Origin: Aplidium turbinatum
Lineage: Eukaryota > Chordata > Ascidiacea > Aplousobranchia > Polyclinidae
Assembly: GCA_918807975.1 (NCBI GenBank)
Contig: OU964922.1
Span: 20,386,329-20,450,328, forward strand
Length of the DNA: 64,000 nt
Direction of reading: 5' to 3'
Part shown: positions 38,123 through 49,260 of the stretch, one piece after another
Layout: each line of letters starts with the position of its first letter
How positions within the stretch are numbered: position 1 is the first letter of the stretch
The notes under the pieces: generated by a model
Database searches by the model: none
What the model saw: the letters and a program-made list of their open reading frames with translations, nothing else
What the model was told of the DNA's origin: nothing
Translations under genes and position numbers: made by a program

Positions 38123-41100
38123 TTACCTTATTACGAATCTATTACAATTGGTAAAATTTAGTTCGACTAGAATTTGTCCGACAATGAGTCTGCGGGACTG
38201 AGACACAGAAACTTTTCTGGCAGAAAAACAAATGAAATGAGTAATAGCAAATTGAGTGACATACTGTTCGGTTGATTAAGGGAATTGGTTGCTGTCTCCT
38301 AACAGAAAAATTCTCGCATGATGTTTGAAACCCCATGCTTCTGGAAACTTTGGGCCACTGACGTGGCCTGCTGTATGCTCAATCATAGAAGCTGATAATA
38401 ATTAACAGGCGTGCGAAAAAACAATTTTATCTGGTAGAATAAACAACACTCTTTGCTGCAATACTTAATAAAAACCATTAGTAAGGAATGTTGCATTTTG
38501 TTGCGAACCTCCTTTCGCCCCGATGCTAAAAAACATTCTAAGAATACCGACCATAGCTACAAACTTCAATATGAAAGTTACTGTCGCTTTATTAAAAGTT
38601 GCTGTTAAATTTATTCTGAAGATGAGAGCTATTCTTCGAAGTACATTCTTCAGCTGCATTCACATGCTGAAAGTAGAACCACAGTCTCTCGATCTTTTAC
38701 CTTCTTTGTTTACAAATCGGGTGCTTACCGATTAAACGATATGATCTGCAAATGCTTTTAAAAAAGTATTTATCTTTACAGCAGATCAAATATTTTTTTT
38801 GCTTTCTAAGTGACATTTTTAATTTTTTTAATATATTGCAATGGCCTGTCCTCACCGATGCGAAATCGTTGCTTTGTCCGATAAAGTCATTTTACTTTGC
38901 ATGATCATGTTTTAAAAACGTTTAAAACTTAACAAGTTCTTTCATGGCCTATTCAAATACATATTTCATAGAATACTACTCAAATTGTATTCTCGTATGC
39001 CACGGTTCTTTCAGCAGTTTTCTGGTTTTCAGACTTCTCTCGTCACTTATTTAGTTAATAAAGGCCTCAAGTGTTGCTGAAAAAAGACTTGAGTTAGTTT
39101 AATGTAACCATACTGCCACCCCTTGCTCCAATTTTTATCTGTTGTTTACTTCTTTTTTAAACTGGTACCATATTAAGCTCAAGTGGTTTAATGCTCGAGG
39201 TTCCCATCTATCGAATTTCTGACTAGACAATCAGCTCCAGAAGGCCACCTGAGTTAAGTTGCAAACACTTGTAAAAAACGTTTTGCTGCAATTTCTATTT
39301 GATATGTTACAACCGTACAAACTTTTCGATCCAACCGACTTCATCTCTTTCGATTGCACATGCTGTACAAGTGTACAACAACATTTCGCATTTCAAACTA
39401 CGCCACCGCAATGTAACGCTGACACTTTTTTCTCGTGAATCTGTAAACAAGCTTGGTTGTTCACTAGAGACATCTAGCTGCTTTTTTGCGTCTATTGCAT
39501 GGCCGTGTGGTGTGACTTGTGAACACTTGCACAACGTCTGGAAGGATGTCGGCAAACACCCAGCAAGAACACTCTGATCTCACTTAACAAGCCTTGTATC
39601 TCTTCCGGCGTCTACCTAATCTAAATCCTCAATATGTTGTTGTTGGTTTAGTTGCAAATGTACAGGTTCTTAACGTCGAGTATAGATCGCTTTTAGTCAA
39701 GCATCTCATGCACAGCCATTCCACCATCATAACCCTGTGGTAGCTGCATCTGAACGAATCATTGATACTAGCATGCGTCTACACGTCGACAACGTGACAG
39801 TCTATGATTCTATGCCGTTGATCGATATTCCTGCATAAAGCAAGGTACGAAAAAAAATGCATTTATTTATGAGAGACATCTAGCAGTTAATGCCAAAAAT
39901 TATAAAAATGCTAATAAAAAATGAAACCGGTGAATACCTAGCCTACCATCGCAGGATTATTCCACTAAAGCTACAAAATTTAAAGATGGCACTTGTTACT
40001 GTAAAATAGATCATTACACATCGCAAAATAGATCATAAAAGATTCAATATTTACGAAAACGGGGTGCGTTGCTTGTGCAAACGAGGTGACAAACTATGCT
40101 TGATACTCGGACTGATATCTAGCCCGGGTTCAGGCGACACACGCGTTTTGTATCACGGCCTCGTGCGAATTTGTAGTTCAAGTTTCTCTATTACACAAAC
40201 TTTGGATAATCATTATTGTAAGTTAGTACTGAACTGTCTCAAGTTGTTGTCAAGCGCAAAACAACAGTTTTATTCTTTCACCTGTCGATAAAACGGTCCA
40301 CATCACATAGCAATATAATTGCTACTACTGTAGTAGGCTACATAATACCATCAACCGACTTTAGTTTTTGAGATTAACTTTGTCACTTAGTTCACCGTAG
40401 TTTATTGTTAGCCTTTGACAGAAATTTTAAAAAAGGCGACTATTGTGGTATTTTACTGTGCAGTCCCACATCGCTATCCCAAGAAGATTATTTGCTTCCA
40501 CAACTTTATGCACGCATTGCACGGCTTCCATTCAGTCACCGTTTGATGACGTCACTTCCGCTTCAATCGTGTCCTGAACCGAGCTGTCAGTTAATGTTTT
40601 GCAAAAATATCACAATTTGTTGCATATCTCTGCCTGTTTTACTGCTTCACATAGTTTTTCTAAAATTTGCATTTAATGTTATGTATAAAGCAGAAAGAAT
40701 ATTTTGAGCTCACGTTTTTAGTTCTAGGAAAAATTTTGTGCCCTGGAAATAACAAAGCAAGCTTGATGTTTATGAAACAGACATTTCTTGAGCAAACACA
40801 TTTTGTGAAAGTACGAGGAAACACAAGGTTGCGAAATATGCTGGAAGTAATCACCTTGTACCAAGTTTGGCCATACAAAAAAGTATTAAATGTCAAACAT
40901 TTTGCACTTAGCTGGCAGTCAAGTGAGCTCAGTAGTTTTGGCGAGTGACTTCAGTCTCAGTGCTTGAGGACTTAATGAAGATAATTTTTACAAGAAATTG
41001 CTTAGTTTGAATAGAGTTCCTTTCTATTGCACGGTGACAATATTGTTTTATTTTAATATATTTTGCTAATGAAGATATCACCTATTCAGAGAAAAATATT

Positions 41101-41554
41101 TCTCCTTTTGATACTTCATGACTTATTTAACTGAGCCTTCTGTTGGTGAGCGTTTTATTGAAAATTCCGGTGAAACACATTATTGCATTAACGTAGATTT
41201 GGCATCTTGTCTAATTAGAACTTTAGAGCTATGTTGAGTAGCGAGGGAAGCCAAGAACAGTTTTTCAGTGAAACAAAGTCAAGATTAAATTTAAATTCAG
41301 ATTTAGTTCATCAACATGTTATTGCAGATATACTTTGAAGCGGCCATCTTTAAAGCAGAAAGAAAAAAAATTCTGCGCAAAATTCTCGATAGGCGATTAA
41401 AATTACTTTAGCAAAGTGATTTATATTGAAATGTTGATGTAAAGATAAAATGCCTTACTATTTTAAACCTGAATGCCAAAATCTTTAGCAAAGATTTTCC
41501 ACGAACTATTGCTGGAGCTGAATTCCTTTGCAATATCATTGGTAAAGCACAAAT
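38123..41554. other. Intergenic region between divergent genes
   Basis: It separates the 5' end of ephrin gene 2 (minus strand) from the kinase gene (plus strand) and should hold both promoters. The overlapping frames on both strands at 39299-39577 and 39307-39555 have no recognisable motif. Frames at 40064-40291, 40405-40707 and 40667-40948 are equally unsupported. No transposon ends or RNA genes were seen. Confidence 0.45.
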
Positions 41555-44498
41555 ATGAAGGAAGCAGCTATTCCAATGTACGACGCCTCTGAGTTTCTCT
41601 CCAATCGAGATGCGACTGGAATCATCGGGTTCGGGAGCTTCGGAAGAGTGAGGGACTGCTTCCACAAGAAGTTAGGGAGAGTAGCTGTGAAGTGCTTTGG
41701 AATACAAGGTACAGCACAAGATGCAGAAGAGCTTCGACAAAAGTAAGATGTGATCTCTTGCTAGACAAAGGAGCAAAAATAATTTTCTTGGTTAACTTGG
41801 ATGTTTGATATCATCATCAGGAAGAGTGTAGGCTACTATGGTAGCGTAAAGATATGATATGTCCACCTTTCCGCAGTGAAGTTTTTACATTTTTGGAAAT
41901 TTTGAGCAATTCCATTGCGATGTATGTCATGTGAAGAATAAGAATGCATTATTTCGGTTATAGGCAAATTGTTCGTAAGCAATTGTTCGTAAAACAATTG
42001 TTCTTAAACTGTTTTTTCGTAAAATGAAACCCGTAAAACAATTCTTCGTAAAGCATTTCTTCGTATACATCAAATTTTAACTGCATGCACGAAAAAATGC
42101 TTTAGGAAGAATTGTTTTACGAAGAATTAAGTTTACGAACAATTGTTTTACGAACAATTGCTTACGAACAATTGCTTTACGAACAATTTGTTGGACACCC
42201 ATTATTTCGGTGGAGAAATAGCTTCCATAAAGCAAGTTGTACTTCCTTGTCAAATTTGTGTAGTTTTATTTGAGTAGAAAACACTTCAGCAATAACACAC
42301 AGTCGCATAGTTTCTTGATATGACAAAAAAAAAACGATAAAAGAACATTCAAAGAAGCTGTTTCTACATTATTTTCAACTCTTGCTTCATTCGAGTTTAG
42401 ATTGTGGTATTCGTACTCTTTAATTGTGATCTTTTTGTCCCTAGATTGTCAACCGAAGCTGAGATTCTTCAAAACATCAACCACCATCAGATAGTGCAAT
42501 GTCAAGGTGTCACTGTGTGGTCAAACGCCTTTGGAATTATCATGGAATACATGGTCGGTGGCAACTTGGACGAATTTCTTTTGAACGAAGGAATTCCTGA
42601 AATATCGTGGGGATTGAGGTTGAGAATCATTGAAGAATTATGTGAGGCTCTTGCGTTCCTCCATTACTTCACAAAAGTCAAGACAATTGTCCATGGAGAC
42701 TTAAAACCACATAACATCCTTCTAACTGCGGATCTTCATGCAAAACTGGCTGACTTTGGTGCAGCACAAATTGCTCTTTCCACTGGTTCCTCCAGCACTT
42801 TGAGTGAAAGCATCTCGAGACAGCACACCGTTCTTTACACCGCTCCGGAGTTTCTCCAAAACATTAACATGGCAAGAACAGCAGCCATGGACATTTACAG
42901 GTAACAAAAGCAACACTATTTATGTGACAGTTGTCTTAAAATTATGCTATAAATTTCGTTGCAATTTATAGACTGAGTTTTAATCAATTAGAAAAACCAT
43001 AAAAATTTCCTGCAGGTCCGAACTTTTCATAAGCTAGGCTACATCACATAGAAATTATTTTAGGAAGATGACTGGGTTTGGTGACTGAATTTTACGTTCA
43101 GAAAAATTCTTTTATGAAAAAGTTATGTATTTTAATGCATTTGTTTTAGTTTATCGATGATCATCTATGAAGTAATCACGCGTACGCGAGTGTTTCACGG
43201 CGTCAGTGGCAACATCGGTTTAATCATTTCCACAATCGTCAACTGTGGTCAACGGCCTGATATGAAGCACGTTATAAACGTCAAGAAGAAACTACAAACG
43301 CGCACGGACAACGATGTCAAACAAGATCTGCAGATTTTCAACCTTCTCGAATCAACTATGCAACAATGCTGGCATGAAGCGCCTACCAAACGACCAGAGA
43401 TTGACAGTGGTGTGTTACTTGACTTATATTGTTGAAAGACAGTTAAATTATAATATAACTATGATGCTTTGAATAGTTTTCATCAACTTAGTATCTTTAC
43501 TTTTGTTTCGTCTTAAACATTTCGAAATCTTTTATTTATCTCGTACATCAGTTATTTATTTCTTCAGTAAATTTACAGCTTAGAAAAACTTATACGTTTA
43601 CCACTAATTCTATCCGATTGTTAACCCCTTAATTGATATACAATATATTCTTGGTAGAAAGTAACACAAACTAGCAAATCAGCTCCGAAAAGTTATCTTT
43701 TCAAAAACGTTTGTAAAAGCCGACATAAGATTGCGGCGCAGTGAAATTTTGGCTACATTTTTGTTGCAGGCTTAGCCTAATATATTTTTTAAATGCAGAG
43801 TTATGCCAATTTTAGTTTTCTGAAAAAATATTAAGTTATTTATTAATGAAATTCGTTTGTAATTAAAATTTACAATCATGTGCAGTAGCCTGATATTCAG
43901 GTCAAACTCGGGATTTTACAAATACTGTACTAATAAATGACGACATTGATATAATAATACCAATGTACAGTAGTCAATCTGTCTGAAGTACAGTCAATGC
44001 AATTTATGAATTAATGATCACGTTTAATAAAAAAATCTCTACTATTTTCCTGCGTTCACCATTTTACTCAAACTTTTTTAAAAACTTCAAGTCTAAACCT
44101 TATTTCAAGTCTCAGCATGTGTACGCATGTCAGTATTAATCTGAAAGTGAGTTTCGCTTTTTGAGATTTTTTCAACCAAGCTTATTCAAATATAAATTTT
44201 ATACTAAACATGTTACAGTAATTAAACTTGACTTTACTTATGTTCTTCAGTACGCGACGAGCTTTCAGAGGAATTGTCTCTAGCGTCAATTGGAGACTTG
44301 ATAATCAATGTTGGAGAAATTGTACGAAAGATGAAACTATCGAAAACACGGAGGATGCCAACAATGGTTCCTCTCAACCAGTTCATGTTTCCCTTCGAAA
44401 TCGCCAACAGCAGAAAAATGAGCAAAGTACACAGCAGAAGTTCTTTAAAGACACAAGCAGCAGGTAACAATACGTTGTTGACAGTTCCAAGCACCTAA
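41555..44498 (+). CDS. RIP-like/TKL protein kinase
   Basis: Predicted cytoplasmic Ser/Thr kinase, 383 residues. Coding exons: 41555-41742, 42445-42900, 43150-43409 and 44251-44498, with in-frame GT-AG junctions. The kinase domain spans about residues 10-300. It has a glycine loop GIIGFGSFGRV (22-32), VAVK with Lys46, a likely helix-C Glu69, the hydrophobic gate MEYMVGGNLDEFL, the catalytic loop HGDLKPHN (146-153), DFG (166-168), the YTAPE motif (194-198), and a CWHEAPTKRP end. All catalytic residues are present, so it should be active. HGDLKPHN in place of HRD and the overall wording fit tyrosine-kinase-like kinases of the RIPK type. The last exon encodes a basic 80-residue tail with no death, CARD or RHIM domain that I can recognise. 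A possible donor inside it (cag|gtaaca near 44463) could lead to a longer isoform. Confidence 0.87.
41956..42199. mobile_element. Foldback element with short tandem subunits (unit: CAATTGTTCGTAA)
   Basis: Lies in intron 1 of the kinase gene. The left arm is repeats of a 13-16-nt unit (attgttcgtaa, caattgttcgtaaaa, caattcttcgtaaag, catttcttcgta). The right arm holds the same units inverted (acgaacaattg). The centre is unpaired (catcaaattttaactgcat). CATTATTTC flanks both sides (41947-41955 and 42200-42208), a 9-bp direct repeat that can be read as up to 12 bp. The termini differ outside the subunits (ggttatagg / ggacacc). No coding content. Confidence 0.75.
43410..44250 (+). other. Last intron of the kinase gene
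   Basis: AT-rich 841-bp intron. No repeat ends, no extra kinase exon and no RNA gene were seen. The acceptor is tgttcttcag. Confidence 0.6.
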
Positions 44499-45616
44499 AC
44501 TTTAGCCTACAATGTTGAATCAAGCTTTAACAGAACTCCCTTACTCCCATACAGTTGGTACAAAACTGTTTGGTACTTCGGCCCATGTTACGTCGATTCT
44601 CAATTATATTGAACAATAAACAAGTTTACTTGTTTAAATATTTGTTGCTATGTTTTTTGTTTTTGCATAGCCTATTGCTGAGATAGCTAAAGAAAAAGTA
44701 ATAACGCAAGAGACCTAGCATTATGATAAATCTAAAAAAAGAAAGAGAGCTATGAAGGTGATCTGTGGATCAACTGATGCTGTAAAAATAAAATAAAAGC
44801 ATGATCAAAACAACAAGAAAATTTAATTCAAACAGATGGTCAAGAAGTTTAAGGAGAATTGCAAGCGATGTAAAGTGAACCAAACGGCGGAAGACATAAT
44901 AATGTACCTTCATCGCCAACAGCACTCTCCGATAAAACTATAAATAATTATGCATTCAGGAATACTGTGTTATGGCCAATATTGAGATATGATATATCTA
45001 TGAGACAAGGATGCCAGCAAAACAAAGGGCATTTCGGAGAAAATTCGTTCAAATAGCGTGCTTGGGTTAAGTACTAACGGAAAAAAGATTTAATTCAAAT
45101 AAACTGACCCGAAAGGTGGGATTCTGTCACCCATCACGATGTAACAGTTTATTTTTGATGATGGGATGGGAAAAGAAAGATTAGAATAGCCTACTATATC
45201 TAGTTACTAGATATAAAAACTTTATTATACAGTTTGGTTACATCAAACCACAGATGATAATAAATGGATTGTTGTTGTTTCTCAAGCAAGTCATACAAGT
45301 GACCTTGTATACCTACACAATGTATGCAGTTAAATTCTCAGGTTTTTGCAAGGGAAAATCGATACCAGCCTTAATCCACCTCCGGTAAGAGCAAACATTC
45401 GTATTCTAAACCAACGAAATGAAATGTTTACCATAAATGATAAATCGTTTACTTTCAAGCAAACCGAATTGATAGAATTAGGCATACAGAAAAGCAATAG
45501 CTGCACAGGATCGTTACACAATTGAAAAACAGGTTTTCACTTGTGTCGAAGCTGAGTTTCACACCATCACTGCGTAGTTTCGTGTGCCATTTAAGTATCC
45601 GCCTCGGATTCCATGA
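44499..45616. other. 3' UTR of the kinase gene and spacer
   Basis: It contains the candidate poly(A) signal at 44615-44620 and otherwise unremarkable AT-rich sequence up to the target duplication of the next transposon. No coding exon was recognised. Confidence 0.5.
44615..44620 (+). promoter_or_regulatory. Poly(A) signal of the kinase gene
   Basis: AATAAA about 117 nt after the stop codon at 44496-44498. It supports the fourth coding exon as the terminal one. Confidence 0.55.
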
Positions 45617-45624
45617 ATGAACAC

Positions 45625-48183
45625 TAGGCTGGCGCAAAATCTCGAAAAAAAAATTTTTTTTTTTAAATTTTTCGTCAGTTTGGAATATTGTTCCTTTTGG
45701 TAAATGTATCTCCTACACCAAATTTCACAAAAAAATATTAACGTTTGACCCTGGTTCACCTGGTTTGAATTTTTTCAAAATATCGAGTTTTCGCTTATCC
45801 CTGAAACTGCTCACTCGCTTTGTTCTAATGCACTCTAGCATCTTAATGGACACAATAAGAGGCAGTAACACAAACTTGTAGCAAGCAAAGTGGTTTAATT
45901 AGTAACACTGACACGTGTATTACTCTCAAAATGTCGAATTCTACCACATTTCAGACATGATTTTCTTTGTGCATCCTTCACGTAGTAAATATCTACTGCT
46001 TTCAGTTTCTTGAATCATTTGACGATGTTTATCGATTTTCATAGGCCAACAAAACTTTTTTTTATATAAAGGCAGGACATGTGAGAGTCATTTTAAGGTA
46101 TTTCGAGGCCCCTGATTCTGAAAATGCACTAATTTTTCTCGAATTGGCTTTAGTTTTTGAGTTACAGCAAAAATATTTTTTTCGCAATTTTGAGCCCCTC
46201 TCGATTTAACGTCGTGTCGTTTACTACATAGACAAAACCGGAAGTAATCCCAGGCACATTTCTGAGTTGTATAAACGCTAGTTGGAACCAATCACGTTGA
46301 TTACAACCCAAACAAACAGCTATTTAACGTTTACTGGCCTAGTAACAATCAAAATATGATGTGAAGTAAGCCTGAGGATACAAGATGTAGAATATATAAC
46401 TTGTGTTTTGCATTAATATATTTGTTGACTTCAACAGTCTCAGACTTACTAAGTAAGCTACTAAGTACAAACAAAATGCATACATTGTTTTGCTTACCGT
46501 AACAAACTAGACAAATAAGCAAAACAAAGCTATCGATGAACAAACGCAACTCTTGGCCTACTGAGCAACACCCATCAAGGTACGAAGGCCATTTATATAA
46601 TTACAGAATACAAAGTTATGTTCTTCAGTAAAGTAGCTGCTTAGAATTTTATCCTTGCTGCGGAAGAACGTAATCTTGGCCTTGGAGTCAAGAATGCCAT
46701 GTTGATCGAGACGAGGAGCCAAGATTGCAGCTACCACTTTTGATAACTAAATCTTTAACTACTACAGTAGGTGGTAGTAATGGTTTTGAGAAAAAAACTT
46801 GACCTTGCTCCAAAACATTACTAAAGGTATTGAGGTTACTCTCAGTCATGCCCGTTTTCCTATTGTTTCAAGAAAATCACCACTTGAAACTAGAGAGGGC
46901 AAACAAAAAACAGAAACAGCAACGTCCAATCGTCCATGCAATGACTGCCTTGCACACTCCATGTAAACATGATGTTCCAATTTCCTTCGAACATCCTCAC
47001 CGTGCAGAAGTATCAATTTTCATGGTGATTCCACGGCTCTCTTTATGCCATGGCACTCTGAACTTCTTAGCCTTGAGCCCAGAAACGGGTTTGAGTGCAA
47101 TGTTTGCATACTTTAGGAGGAACCCAGGACTTATCTTGATCACCCAGCTTCATGTCAAAGTAATAATAATGCTTGTTTTTATGTAGCGCTGTATCTATCG
47201 CAGAATGCGTTGGTCCTCTGCGTTGCCTCATGCAGCAAAATATATCTGGGTTGTTTGTACAGCATCCTACTTGTCAAAGGCATATTTTATTAGCCTATAT
47301 GCAATTTATTTAGCCTATAGACCAGAAAAAAACTTCTTGCAGCAAAGACTTGGCCTTAGCAAAGGCTTAGAATAAAACTTCATTTGTACAAGTATCCAGT
47401 TCAGTAGGACTACCTTTTCAATATAAAGCTGCATTCATAAGCACATGACTTTCCGGATATTTTTCTTGTGATGTAGGCCTACTGATTCACAACTGTTTTC
47501 ATTGTGTATTTATGTCTCCCTTACGTTAAACACAGTTCATTTCAACCTTTGCTTGCGTTTTGAACTTTCGTGCAATATGAACCGATTGAACTAGACAAGT
47601 GCAATTATGACATCATAATGGTAAACAGGGCTGAAAATAAGTAATTTGCTAATTGAAAGCTTTTGAGAAACGATTTTAAAAATATTTTCATTGTCGAATA
47701 TCTCGAAAACTAGAGCCAATTCGAAAAAACTAAGTGCATTTTCGGAATCAGGGGCGCTGAAATACTCTAAAATGACTCTCATGTTTTGTGCCAAAAGTTT
47801 TTTGTTGGTCTATGACTATGTTATAGATTCACTGATTGCGAAAAAACTGTAAAATTAACTAAAATGACACTAAAAGCATGCACTATTACTTAGTGACTCT
47901 CAGACTTGGAGTAGGGTGAAGATGTTCCACGTGGAAGTTAACAGAGGAACTGACGTCAAAATCACGTAATCAAATTTTGAGAAATCCTCTCTTCAGATAC
48001 TGCTAAACCACTTCGAAATTTACTAATTTTTCAGAAAAAGTCAGAATTTCTCCTTGGGTGAACCAGGGTCAAAGGTCAAAACCCAACAAAAATTTTTGGT
48101 TTACAAATATCAGTGAGCAAAATGGAACATTATTCCAAACTGACAAAAATTTTAAAGAATATCAAGGAAAATGAGCCACCCTA
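45625..48183. mobile_element. Long-TIR DNA transposon relic carrying a GDQDKSW-family remnant (2.56 kb)
   Basis: The left end is TAGGCTGGCGCAAAAT; the right end inverted is TAGGGTGGCTCATTTT. A perfect 8-bp target duplication ATGAACAC flanks it (45617-45624, 48184-48191). The inverted repeats run about 550 bp inwards with diverged but clear matching blocks: gtcagtttggaata near the ends, tttgaccctggttcacc next, ccaacaaaa further in, then gagagtcattttaaggta and cccctgattctgaaaatgca, then tcgaattggct. The middle (46200-47640) holds the coding relic on the minus strand. The 8-bp duplication and TAGGG-type ends agree with the hAT-like YARNG pattern, but the superfamily is not proven. Confidence 0.85.
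47067..47231 (-). pseudogene. N-terminal relic of 'GDQDKSW' transposon-associated protein
   Basis: The minus-strand frame starts MRQRRGPTHSAIDTALHK and continues as YYFDMKLGDQDKSWVPP, then KVCKHCTQTRFWAQG before a stop (54 residues). The block K-x-GDQDKSW-x-P-x4-C-x2-C followed by W-x2-GKK is what I recall from a large family of unnamed multi-copy proteins in hydra, aphids and other invertebrates. After one frame change the next bases read KKFRVPWHKES and then YFCTV, which echo the family's GKKKS...VPMxWREP and CYFC blocks. The gene is clearly broken. The CxxC pair suggests metal binding. Confidence 0.65.
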
Positions 48184-48191
48184 ATGAACAC

Positions 48192-49260
48192 GCAAGTGTG
48201 ACGTCATTTGATGAAGAGTGCCTTGTAGTCATCAAGGTCATACCGCGACCTTAAACAGCCATTGCATTGAAAAACGTAGCATTGAACTAGTAACTAGTAA
48301 GTAGCTAGTAGCCTAACATTAAAAAAATATTAGAAAATTATCTGCGGAAAGCATTGGCATTAATACATTGTGACTTTTCACATCATACAGGTCAACATTC
48401 GTGCATCATCATATTCGTTGCCTGTGATGACAACCGTTGTGATGTCATAAAGTACTTTCCCGATACTAAATCTTTTGAGAAGCTTCCTGTGAGTCAATTA
48501 GTGAAGTTGTAATCGTGATTTTCCATCGTCAACCATAATCAAATTGCATGATTGCCAGGCCGTTCGTGTTACACGTATCTAGGACCGAAAAGAACAAACA
48601 TTTTACGATTGTCGAACTGACTTAACTTTGAGTGGCCAACGTCGAATCAACATAGCAATCACGTCTGTTTCTGGAATTGTGAGTAATTGATCGGCCATGC
48701 ATCATAGCACGCTGAAATGCAGTTGCACAAAGTTGATAGTCTTGCACACATCACATCATTTCGTGTTAATTTGTTGTGACTAGCCAAACGTGTTAATGTC
48801 ACTCCCCATCACTTTCATTGCATAGTTTTCAGAACCAAGTGAAACAAAAGCTACAATGCCATTATTCAAATTCAGGATTATCGTTAAAAATTCTATGATG
48901 CATCAACAGTTTCAAGATATAAAAGTCGGTTAAAAAATGAAGTTATCCTCCTTCTATGAACCAATGTTGCTTTGCCTGTGGTCATAAATGCGCGAGTAAC
49001 AAAAGCAGGCCTAGTTTCATTTAGTGTTTGTTGTCTAGATATTTCTGATTTAAGAAAACATCGCATCTTAAAATGTCAAAGCCTTGTTTGCAAAATTTAA
49101 GCTTGCTTTTGTTTTTCCAATTGTAATTTAAACTTTCATAATAATTTTTTCAAATGTAAGAAAGTTCCATTTTTGGGTGATCTCTTCTGGTTTTTAACAC
49201 AATGTAACCCAATAACAATGTTGGCAAGAAATAATAAATTAGAAACATCTTTATTAATAG
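48192..49260. other. Spacer upstream of the kelch gene
   Basis: No BTB, BACK or other upstream kelch-gene exon was recognised. A diverged half of the ACGT-core palindrome (gccaacgtcgaatcaaca) occurs near 48638. The remainder is AT-rich and shows nothing else. Confidence 0.45.

Noticed and set aside
39299-39577. Overlapping open frames on both strands
   Set aside because: Neither strand shows motifs or exon borders. Frames open on both strands often reflect a local lack of stop triplets.
46830-47186. A 118-codon plus-strand open frame
   Set aside because: It is the shadow of the minus-strand GDQDKSW relic inside the long-TIR transposon. The plus translation has no domain.
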